From Heliopora coerulea (taxonomy: Eukaryota > Cnidaria > Anthozoa > Scleralcyonacea > Helioporidae), in NCBI GenBank assembly GCA_030142905.1, contig JASJOG010000144.1, positions 62,001 through 126,000 of the forward strand: a DNA stretch of 64,000 nt, in the 5' to 3' direction. A program made the position numbers and the translations under genes. The notes beneath the pieces were generated by a model. That model made no database searches. It saw only the letters and a program-made list of their open reading frames with translations, and had not been told where the DNA came from. Positions 1 through 11,600 of the stretch are shown piece after piece. How positions within the stretch are numbered: position 1 is the stretch's first letter; every line of letters begins with the position of its first letter.

Positions 1-2316
1 ACGCGACTCGCTTAAAGCGTTTCGGACTTTGGCATGGCCTGGCATGCAGTGTTTGGTATCGATAACACTTGAAACTCGTGTTAAAAGATATCATTTAGGA
101 CCATAGAATCTGATTAAAGTTGTAAAATAAAGTAGTACTTGCTTAGACGGTATAAGGAATTTCTGCAGATGGACAACCTACTCTCTAAAAAGCTTGACGT
201 TTCAACAGAAGTACCAACATAGCCATCTCAAAACCTTGGTATCACTTAGTTTGAGCCCCCTTTTCGCAAATCCTAGGTCCGCCACTGTTAATCATAGCTC
301 AGTACCCCACACCTCATTGCCAAATTCATCTAAAAAATTTTTCTTAGCATTTATAAAATTCAAGACTAGATTTTCACAACAAATATTGGTTGCAATAAAC
401 ATGGAAGAGCTTTTTTATTAATACATTTTTTTCATTATGGTTTAATTTGTTTGTTGATAAGCTTCGTTGAACGAGGGTTATGCCCGAACTACTTCCGAAA
501 AAGCGTGCGTAGGCAGTCTCAACAGGAAGTCGGGAACTGTTGTAGACTATTTACACTATTAGAGTGAAGTCCTGCTGTTGACGAAAACAACATAACATTT
601 TGAAAATTCTCGCTAAGGATGTGTTCTTTTGCAACTACTTTCGAATAAAAGTGCTCGGAATGTGCGGTAATCTTACACTTTGGGACTTATTCTTGTTTAA
701 ATATATAGGAGATAGCATTCTGGCTATTCTGCTCGGGAAGACGTTAACATTCAACAGTTAACAGTAATCTGCCATGTTCAACAAACCACAAACTTTAAAT
801 ATGGCGGATCCGACATCAGTACATCGTATCACAGTCGACTTTCTTGAACGATGTAGTCTTCTGTGCAAGGCTACCTCGCCCTCAACGTTGTCATTGTGTT
901 TCATTAAAAAAGCATCCAATCAACCAAGCAAATTTTACGTACATACACTCCGTACAAGTAGTTTTCATGCCCACAAAGGGCTTTCTTTTATGGTTTTAGA
1001 GTAGTTAACTGGAACCACACTGGTGTTATAGTTAAGTAAATGTGATTACCCAATGGCTGGGAATGAAAACGCTAATAATGGAATACGCTTGTAGCCGCAC
1101 GCCATAAATTACGTGGGATAGCTACGTTAGTGGTATGCTACGTGACGTCGGATAAGAATGAATTTTCGGTTTAATAGTGGATAATGGGGCTTATATTGGT
1201 GTTGTAAAGGTATGGTGGTAATTGTCTAACGTTGGTGGTAATTGTCTAAAATGTTAGCAGTTCCCTAAACCATTTGGCTTCCACACATTATTCAACCCTG
1301 CCGTCACAGCATTCTGCTTTAACATCATTCAACAAGCTGTCATTGATAAATACAAATATCTTCAAGCTTCCTTAAAGAAAAATAGCAAAAGGAACTTTAA
1401 GTCTTTACATTTTCTTCTAAAATAAAAAGAATATCAAAGCCGCCTATATTCTATACAATGTTGCTAGTCAAAATCATGTGAACTTTTGAATGGTCTTCAA
1501 CATTAGCAGAATTAATACTAAAGCTTTTTGTTCAGTTTTTTTCTTAAACTGTTTGAACTACTTCCAAGGTGTTGAAAAAGGGTTTTATTATACAAGAGCA
1601 TAAACAACGCAAAAGCAAATAGTGAAATGCAAGCTAGGCTTAGTTTAACACCTATCATATAGTTTATTTCAAATATGTAATGTCTATAGGCCTGTTAGAC
1701 ACAGTGTTGAGGGTACTGCGTCACTATAATTGCATTAATTCTTTAACAACCATTGAAGCCACTATTGCAGTATTGTTTGCTGGTCCAAGCAGGCACGTGT
1801 TGACGTGGGGTATGTGTAGCGGCTTGCCGCACGTGACGAAAATTTTACTCGAAAAAAAAAATACACGAATTTTAAAAATTGCCTGAAATTTTCAAAATTG
1901 CCACAATATTATTGAGGGAGGGTATATTTCTTGACAGAATTTCGAAACCAGTTGGCAGATTTTCAGTCGGCAGATGCTCAGTCACAGTCGGTAGAAAAAT
2001 TTTGCCTTGGCCCCAGTGAGCAACAAGCTAAATACGCGCCTGAGTCCAAGGATTTATACTGGTTTTCGTTAAGATACAACGATACACAGGCGTTACTGGA
2101 ACTTCGCTACACAACGTTAAATTCCAACATAGCTACAACGTGGCTACTACGTTTATCACACCAACGATTCTGATGTAAAAGAAAAACACGTTTTGGTAAA
2201 GTTGCTTGAAAGTTAGGTCAGACCTAACCAAAGCACAATCTATAACCAATATTATGATTACGTTGTGCGCTAGCTGGGTTGTGAATAACTCAAAAAGATA
2301 AAATAGTAACTTATAT
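1..2316. other. Stretch with no gene recognised
   Basis: I see no exon, RNA gene or named repeat here. Short open frames occur on both strands but none shows a domain, a signal peptide or splice-site support. It lies beyond the 3' end of the Cys-loop receptor gene and reads as AT-rich intergenic DNA. Confidence 0.5.
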
Positions 2317-2322
2317 TTTATT
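2317..2322 (-). terminator. Polyadenylation signal of the Cys-loop receptor gene
   Basis: A canonical AATAAA on the minus strand lies about 35 nt after the stop codon of the last receptor exon, a short but workable distance for the 3' UTR end. Seen directly; its use is inferred. Confidence 0.55.
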
Positions 2323-2356
2323 TATGTTTGACTATATTTAGCTCTGATAACACTGG

Positions 2357-2683
2357 TTAGCCACACACTGACCAGTAAATAATGTTAAATATTATATAGG
2401 CCAAGGGAAAAATAACTCGCGCCGCAGCATCCAAGTGAAGCCGACGCTCTTTTACCAACTTAGGAGCCTTGCTTGCTTTGCATTCCTTCGTAGAAGGACC
2501 ATTAACTGATTGAAGCCTGTCGAGACATTTTCCAATTTTTTGCAGTAGAATTTCATCTATTTCTGAATTGGATGTGGGTTTTGGTCCACAGCTGTCACCT
2601 ACCGATCGCTTACTGTTGGCTCGTTGTCGACTTCCTTCATTTGCCATGGGAAATATATGATCGAGAGAATACTTTGAGGACTC
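2357..2683 (-). CDS. Cys-loop receptor exon 8: M3-M4 loop, M4 and stop
   Basis: Starts after an ATTTCCAG acceptor in phase 0. It encodes a polar, lysine-rich cytoplasmic loop of about 86 residues, then AARVIFPLAYIIFNIIYW, a typical M4, and a four-residue extracellular tail before the stop. Confidence 0.85.
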   Translation of the reverse strand, partial: ESSKYSLDHIFPMANEGSRQRANSKRSVGDSCGPKPTSNSEIDEILLQKIGKCLDRLQSVNGPSTKECKASKAPKLVKERRLHLDAAARVIFPLAYIIFNIIYWSVCG

Positions 2684-5600
2684 CTGGAAATTTGATATGA
2701 ATTAGTTTTGTAAATTATGCTCCTGGTTCATCGCAGGCGTATTAGGAAAAAGATTGTCATCTTGGAACTTGATGTTCAAGAAAACGCGAGAATGGAAACA
2801 CTAATCGTGGTAAAATTTTGACCATGTTTGCTTTAACAATGACTCTGAAATAGAGTCAAAATATTAACACGGTTACTGAGTCTATTCTTGCATTTTCTTG
2901 AATATAAAGTTCCAAGGTGACAATTTTCGGATTATTAATAATTTACTGGAATTGCCTATCGTACAGCATATAAAACATTGATCAATCCACAGAACCTTAA
3001 AACAATTAGGGAGAATGAATCAACCTGTATTGTTTCAGTACCATTAAAACTTTTCCAAGCTGCTGGAAGGATTATTAAATTTCAAGCTTCAAGAAAGGTT
3101 GCTTGTTAGAGAAAGGAGTTCAAAGTTTGGAAGGGTTATGACCAATTATAAAATTCGGAGAGTTATCAAATTAACTTTTCCAAAATTTAGTTGCCGCATT
3201 AAGCAATTCAAATCCAAGTCCAATCCAGCTGGATTCGTTTCAAATTCTGATTCCAAAATCACAAACTCGGATGGGATCGGACTGGAAGTTTCACTATATA
3301 ATTAGGATCGGATTGGAGTGAATTTGTGTAGCTTTTAATCAGGTTGATTCGAATTTTCCACCAAATTGAGTACCATCCCGTGTATTTCTCAAATAAATAT
3401 TTTGACATTGACATGTAGAAAATGTAAAATCAAGTGGTTATAGGTTTCTAAAGTTTGGACTTTTGGATTTTGATGACGTCAGGTAAATCCCACCAATGAA
3501 TTTCATTCAGTTCTTATCAAAACTTAATAACAATCCAGTATATTCTTATGATGCCTTGACAATTGAGTTATTTTTACGGCGAACATTTCACCTAAAAACA
3601 CCTACTTCGTTCGTTTCTGTTTCTGCGAAGTCTCCGTCAATCTTCCAGCACAACACCGTCTCGATGAGACTGAAGAAAATAAGAGCAAACGAGCTAAGTA
3701 GATAGATATCCATTGCCTTGACGTAGCTCATTTTTGGAACCGAGGAGTTGCTATAGCCAAGAAGGAACATGATAGTCAAAATTGTTGTAACGCCAACGGT
3801 CAATCTATTGCCAGTGTCGCGTTTATCCATCCAGAAAGCAATCCAACTAAGCATCACAAGAAATGAACAAGGAATGTAGATTTGAATCAAGTAATATCCC
3901 AGGCGTCTTTTGAATTCAAACGTCGCGGTTAGGACGGTAAAATTTCCTGAAAATGAAAGGTTGTGAAATCGTAAAATGCCCATCGAAATCATCCAGAGAA
4001 CTCAAATCAGTAATGGATTTAGAAAAGGAAGTTATGTAATACAGGGTTGGAGCCAGAAATTTCCCGACGCAGAGGCTAACGTCCCCGACCGGGAGCTAAA
4101 CCAGAGTGGCCGGGACCAAATCACAACTGACTAGTAACAGTTTACATTTAGATTTGACGCGGAAGAGAAGAGTCTCTTATCTTTCTTGGCTAAATCAATA
4201 ACAAGTACTCATAGTTTGTACAATATATTGATGTGTTACCGTCAGTGAAAATTCCCCAAAGAATTGTTGATATTTCCCCAACAGAGGGCTAAGGTTTCCC
4301 CATGGGAAGGCTGTAGCCCACTCTGCCCACTCTATGGTGCCAATCCTGGTGTAGTAGCAGTAATATTGATAATGGGAATGACCCACGCCACATTTTGTGG
4401 GTAAATTGGTCACAATACACAGAGATCTCTTAACCCCCACTTAACAAAATTCTTGTAACGTTTTATTAGATAGTAACGAAACGTAACATTGATTAAGTAA
4501 TTAATTGTTAATTGTTAATAAATAATCAGTCATAAAGGCTCTCAGGACAGGTCTGCTAATTTGCTCGGAGAAGGGAGATCCTCGACTGAAAAGAGGAAGT
4601 CAAAACCTCAGTATTTGCACCACTACGTTTTGGCAGTTTCCTTGTGGCATGGAAACTGCAAAAACTCACTGATAAAAATAAGAAAGTAACATAACATTGG
4701 CAGATAGCAAGAAAGCGGCTCTGAACTTTTAAATCACTCAAGCTGCCAGCGAGAAGAACCAGATAGTGAGAGCTTCCAAAATCCCATGCCTGCCGACAAC
4801 TTTAAAAAATATAATGTAAAACGAACTCCGAAAAGAAGCGTCTTGGTACCCAAAATATGAGTAAAAGCACAAGACAAAATTGAGAATGTAATATAGTCGA
4901 AATATTACCCTCTCAATTTTGTCTTGTGCTTTTATTCATATTTTGGGTACCAAGACGCTTCTTTTACGGAGTTTGTTTTATATTATAATGAGAGCGTCTT
5001 GGTCACTTTGGTATTTAATAACATTTTCCTGTCCAAGACGTTTCCCCTGGACGAGTAAATTGTCTGGCGTTAGCCAGAGTAAAATACTAAAATCGGGTAT
5101 GGACCTTAAAGGGTTAATGAGTGGTATGCCTCCTGTCAAGGAGTCAAGAGGACAAAGATGAGCGAGGCTATGGGGACGAAGCTCTCAGAAACTTCTTCAT
5201 GACCAAGCCCTTTCTATATTTAGAAAACGCTCCTTTTCAAGCAGAGCAGGTATTGGGTCACGTAGCCGGTCGCGAACAAGCCACCAAAGAGAGCTTAATC
5301 AATCGAGGTTCCTAAGTCATGGACGGCAGCTGAAAGATTTCATAAGTCAATGTTTATGAATGTTGGGTAGTGAATTCTTTCATTTGAATTTTTTTTTCAG
5401 ACAAAGATGATGAATAATTTATACATCCCGAGGGAAACCATAACACCTGTAATCAACGAGCCAGCGTTGAACTAGTTGACAGATATTGATGTTCTAGGAG
5501 TAGACGATACCTTTACAACGTGGAAACGCTGTCATTGACGTCCGTGTAGAACGAAAATGGCGTTTTGAGTGTTCGACCATGTCCTTGAGAAGGAAACTCA

Positions 5601-8600
5601 TTCATTTTTGTTTTGCCTGAAAAAATTCTACTGATAGTAAATGCCATCCGCAAATCAAGAACGCCTGTTGCTTAAGCTCCTTAATATTGATAGTGGCAAT
5701 CAAAGGACCTCACTCAGAAACTTATCCGCTCTCAAAGTCGCAACATTTCTTTCAGATTTCGACACATCGGATAATTGACCTTGGTGAGGAAGAGGGGTAC
5801 GATATCCCACAGTCCTCCCGTGGCGCTGCCATTGCATTTAATTATGGAAGTTTTCCAGGATGAAACTTCTCGCTTCTAGTATGATGAAATGTATTACCAG
5901 AATAGAAAGAGGAGTTGTATGTTGAAAGCATGGAATCTATAAGAACAAACTGTGCCATTTCCTGCTTTGGAAGGGGAACTGTAACTTGGTTCTTGCTCCA
6001 CTTATACACTACGTATTTTGTTGAATAACCATCTATGAAAGAAGAAAGACAGAACTGTCAGAAGTATTATGTTTTATACGTTAAATTTCTCAATTTTCAA
6101 TCAGTAGTAGCGGAGCAACTTTAAGGTAACACCTGGCAGGAAAGGTAATTGCCGAAAAAACGTAATTGGACTTAAGTTTGCGGCTGGGAAAATTCCAATT
6201 GGCTGGAAAAAATCGTGTAACATTTGGACAGCCAATCAAATACAACTTCCAAATTATGGGGAAATTTGGGGAAGTTGCGAGTGAAAACCTTGACCAGAAT
6301 CTTGAGTGGATTTTCTTTGTCGAACGAGTTTCATTACTGGCGGAGGTCACTTCGTGTTCAATTTTTCAATGTATATTATTGATAATCACGGTTTTCTCTT
6401 TCGATTTGGTTTTAATTGATACTTGTGTACTTTTCTCACAGTTTTAGGCCCATACAAATTAATTTCAAGTTGAACTCGAAGCAATACGATTAACCAAACG
6501 AATGAATTATTTTGTCGCCAAACCTCCGACAAGGTTTTCAATAACTGTAATGATTAAACTCATATATCATAAAAATTATTCTGACAATTGAAATCAAAAA
6601 TAGATAGTATTTTGAACAAGGCGTGTTTGTGGACAAATAAAATTTTTTAACTCTTTGCACGAGGGTTGAAAACTAAACTCCCGGTTGGTCAATCTGGAAA
6701 TTTGCGCATGTTTTATTTGCATGAGCTTTCTTCCCGCTTTCTTTCGAGATTTTCTGCGCGTACAGAAGCTAACTAGACATAAAGAGTTAGAGGACTCTAC
6801 AATAATTGCCGCAAACTGATTGCGGCTAGCCATCTGCAATAATTAAAACAGATAAGACATTTGCTTTGTGCTAGTTCACCATTGGACGTTGATGTATCAT
6901 CACCACTTGTCAATAAAAGTCAAAAATGCCGAGGCATATGTTCATTTTATCATTCTTTGGCACCCTTACATTGTTTCCTGAAAACAAAGTAATTCCAAGA
7001 ATGAACACATGATAAACGTTGATACCGCAACATGACCTCATTCCACTGAAATGAGAAAGCCGTCCCGCGGAACACTTTTTCTAGTCTTTTGTTAAATCTT
7101 AGACTTGGTTTGACGAGATAGGGACATGTTTAGCGTTGCTTTGCCAAAGATTTCGTTAAAGCGTTTCGCATAAATCTTAAGCAAAATATTAAAACAACCG
7201 TAACGCTTACTTTTATGCAAACCCTTAGGCAAACAAAAAAAAAATGAACGAGAAGAAAAAACTGTGCGGAAAACTAATAAAAGTCTGCCCCAGGTCTGTC
7301 TTGCTACTTCTAGAATTAATACCAACGCCGCTGGATGTAATCTGCACCTTACAGCTGACGCCCGAGTGCGGGATAAAAAGTTCAGCGGACATACGAAAAT
7401 AAGATTCAATATGGCGACCACTTTCGGTGTCCTGTAATTGCTTGGTTAATTTACGTCCTGTTTGTAATTCTTCTCGGGGCTGTTTCTGCGGACGTTTGGA
7501 GTATACGAAACGGTATATTAAATTTCTCATGAACTGTGTATAGGTAAGTAGAATTTATTCCTACTGAGGTGCGAAGAAGCAACTACATTTAGCCAAGTTT
7601 AAAGTTGATTTTAACTGCGAAATGTCAATGTTAGCTGTGGCTATTTTGTTTGTGTATGTAAAAGTTTAAGATGTTACGTGGTATGTATGACACTAAGTGT
7701 GTTCTGGAACATTGTTTGACTTTATGCTGTTCAGGTGAGAATAAAATTTCAGGTATGGCGAACGTTTGCATAACCCCCGTAGCCACTTAACATTCCACTC
7801 CACTTGTGCATGCCTACGTGCCGAGTTGCTTGTTTGTTTACTTTGTTAGAAATGGTAATTTTTGCGAGCGGAAATTCAAGGTACATCGAGAGATGTCTCT
7901 TCTCATTGTTGCCTGTTTGTTTGCCGTTGTACTGATTTGAAAAGTGTAACATGCATACATTTTCAGTTCCAAATAGCAAACCGTTTCAAGCCGGGATATT
8001 ATTATTATTATAACGAGTCATGACGTGCTTTGAGGAGCCTAAAATGCAGGTCACTATTATTATTAATTACTATTATTTAGTTAATAGTAATTATTATTAC
8101 CGAAGTTATTATCAAATTAGGTTATTATACAAAGTAGGTTATAGTGGCCTATATACTCTAAATAAATAAAACTCTGTGCTTTAAAATATACGTGTACTTT
8201 GGGCTGTAGAGGATTCTACTTTGTGTAACAATGGTACAAGTAATTTTATCGGTAGTGGACTCCAAGACATCAACTGGCTGGCGAATTGGCAGTCCGGAAA
8301 TCAGTCTCTTTTAAAATTATTACATTTCGCTTTTAAGTAGCTTGACTCCACGGTAATTGTACTAATATATATACTTCCAGATGTTAAATCCGAAAAAGTG
8401 GACTCAAGTTCGCCCCCTTACTAGATCTTTGCTGAACATTGAACAGCATGTCAAGTGCTTTTCAGTCCTGTAATGGTGATTAGCAAGGCTAAATAAGGGT
8501 TTTCTTATAAAGACTTCTTCATTCGCTCTTACACCGACCTTGCCTAAAGGCAAGTATGCCAACTTAGAGCCTGTAATTCTTTAACCCTTTGATTGCGGAA

Positions 8601-11600
8601 ACTCACTCGTTGAGGAGTAAAATCGTCTGGCGTTAGCAAGAGTAAAATAATTCAAGTCTTATCCCGCTGGAAAAGAGTTAATACTAATTTTTTAGTGATT
8701 AAATGACGTTTTTCTTGCGAAACGTCATCATTAAGGAGAATGGCGTTTAACAGTTGCATAATGAGGTTAGGTAATCAGGTGGGTGAAGAAAAGAAAGATG
8801 CATTAGATCGTTGACATTCCCATACGACCTCATAAAAACTGACTTCTCATTGCTGCCGAGCGCCAAAAAGGCAACACACTAATGTGACGGGAATCTGGAT
8901 TTTGCGTCCAGTAATTAGCATAACTTCAATACGAAACAAATTTGGAGACGTAGCGTTGGTTCTAATGAGGCCGTGCATGTTCATTGCGAACGTCTATCGT
9001 ACAATTCTTTTCACGGTTTTCAGCATATTACTGTAAAAATGCTGGTAAGTGTGTCATTATTTATCTTATTACTGCCTGCAATCAAGCGCGTCGTTACTGT
9101 TGGAAGTATTCATCAAGCACAGTGGTTCTACCCTGTTTTGGGGTGAACGCCAACTTGCCTCATAGTGAAATCTCTTGTCGCTTGCTACTAAGCACACTCG
9201 GTCCCAGTTCTGCGGCTGCGCCAGCGCCCAACCTCAGAGCAATACCGAACTGAATAACTGCAATGTATAGTTATTCAGTTCGGTGTTGCTGAGTTAGTCA
9301 GTCAGTGTTAGATTTTAACGCTAAATGACTATTAAAAACTTAAAAATGCTGTTGTGCTGAGCGCCCACCATTTGCACCCCTAAGCCACCTCGTAGATGCC
9401 CTGTTTTCATCGCCCCCCTGACGTTTTTCTGAACGCCCACAGGGGGCGATGCCACCCCCTTTGAGAAATGCTGCATCAAGCCCTTTAAATGCATTTTGTA
9501 GAGTCGAGAAGCTCTCAGTACGGCTTTATGTCTATGGTTTAGATTTTGCTTCGGCGGGGAATAACTCGATGTCCGTTTGGTCGATCAATACGATCGGCGC
9601 CATTTTAATACCCGGTGACGGCTTGCACTTGTTTAGCCTTCATCCTTCCTGATACTGCTTCATTATTTCTCATTGATCTACTGCATGTATGCATTGGTCT
9701 GGCAGAATAACAGTTCTGGCAAAATAACTGATGATAAAGTCACCCGCTGGGGTAAGACAGACTGTTCTACTCGTAGTGGAGACGGAAAAATGTATATCCG
9801 TTGTGGTGGAGCCTTTAACTGAGGCCTGAGACACAAGTAATTTGCCTGTTTTGGCAGAAAATCTATTCATTGGTGTCAGTTTGTAGTGTTGAGTGATTTT
9901 CTATCCGATTTCGAGCGAGAAGCGTCAATACTTTTCCCTCTTTATTATTGTTTGCTGGTTTCATAGTACTTCCAAAAGAGGTTTAACGTATTTGAAAGGG
10001 TACTGCAGTGAGCACTGAGGCAATAATTACTGGAAGCTCATTGATTTTTGGGAGAAAGAGGAAATAAAGAATCATGTCATACTTACAAGAAGCAAAATGA
10101 ACTAAACAGCGCTGGTCGTCCATGGGAAAGTCTCGTAAGTCCATCAAACACGAAGTTTTCAGGTATGACCTGGCAATACGTATCCATGGAGAAATCGTTT
10201 TAGCGTTACACAACTATTCTCTAAATCATTGCCGTGGTGAATTGTCCAATCAGAAGCCATTGTATGTAGCACGTGATTAAAAACCAATGCACCACGTGAT
10301 ACTACACTATAGAAAAGCGTTTGCCTTCGTACCACCCACATGGAAGATCCTTTAGTATAATAGTTGTAGGTAGCATAACAGGAGAGCAAAAGACAAGGTG
10401 ATTTATACATGGCTCAGGTTAATATTCAAAAATGAGTAGTGCATGTGATTCCCTGATAATGACCTCCAGATTAACAATTTACCACATATTCACAGGTCAC
10501 GTATGCGTGAAATAACAATGGGTTATAACTACTACACTGAATTTCATTTTTTCTTTGACTTTTTGTTTGCTGTCCAGTTTTCATTCAAACTCACTTTATA
10601 TCTTTACGGATAACTTAAATTAACCTTACCACACATGTTATTTCGTCTTCGCTTTTCACCCATTCTCCCCCCGCCTCTCCTTTGATCTCCTATCCACTTC
10701 TCTCTTTTCCTTCCCTTCCCTTCAAATCCCGTTCTATCGCCTCCCTTCCCTGACCTGCCATTTGACTCCCATCTCTTCCCTTTCCATCCCCTTCCCGTCC
10801 ACCTCCTTCCTCTCCCTTCCCTTCCCGTCCCTTCTCTTCCATTTTAATAATTTTCATCCCCTTTTAGTCCCCTTCATTTCCTTCCTTCCCATCACTTCAC
10901 TTCACTTACCTTCCTTTCCTTTTCCTTTACTTCATTCCCTTCCTAGCTTTTATTTCACTTCACTTTATCGTACTTTATGCCCTTCTTTCTACATTTTATC
11001 CTAGTGGATTATGCTGTGTGGTTGCTCGTCTGGCAACATAATATTAAATGAATAGGAAATCGCCTATTTACCCTCTGCTGTAAGTTACACGGCCAGTCTG
11101 ATCCAAGCGGATCATGCTGTGTGATTGCTCGTCCGGCAACATTAGGTCACTTTGACGAGCGTTCAAGCAATACGTGTCTGGCGTCCAAATGAGATCAATG
11201 TCTTTACCAGTCAGCACAGTGGTAACGTTGACTACATTCTTTAGACGAGGATCGACCCACTTTTGAATAAGATAGATGTAAAGAGAAAATTCCTGCAATG
11301 GTGCAGAAATAAATATAGTGATGATTGAGAAAAGACAACTGTGGGAATACCTATTACTGTCATTTTTGTGATGTGTAGAAAAATTTAAATACGAAATGAA
11401 GTGGAACAGAATTAGAATGAGACAGGACAATGGAGTGCAGCGCGGTTCTTTGCTTTACATATTGTACTGTGATGGCGATACAAGACGGTATGGTACAATA
11501 CGGTGCAGAACCTAGAATCAAAGACAGAATGAATATGCGGCAACTACTTCCTGACATTTTTATCGACAAATTTCGCCCACGAAAGATGTTTTTTAGTTTT

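Larger units (their letters stand above)
3947..9743 (-). other. Intron 6 of the Cys-loop receptor (5.8 kb)
   Basis: No exon was found inside. It holds the hairpin element at 4811-4986, two copies of the dispersed stem-loop repeat (about 5040-5090 and 8580-8690), an ATT microsatellite near 7998-8017 and the start of the 9180-9490 repeat. The segment 4202-4340 is repeated in reverse orientation at about 17813-17885. Confidence 0.6.

Noticed and set aside
3588..3605. Receptor exon 7 extended to the TGA at 3588
   Set aside because: M4 would be lost; the GTAGGT donor at 3605 joins in frame to the M4 exon at 2683.
9983..10086. Extension of receptor exon 5 into KYDMILYFLF
   Set aside because: A GTAAGT donor at 10086 and the 83-nt family exon size place the exon end at 10087.
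10762..11004. 80-codon plus-strand frame (Ser/Pro/Phe-rich)
   Set aside because: Lies in the polypyrimidine tract; compositional artefact.
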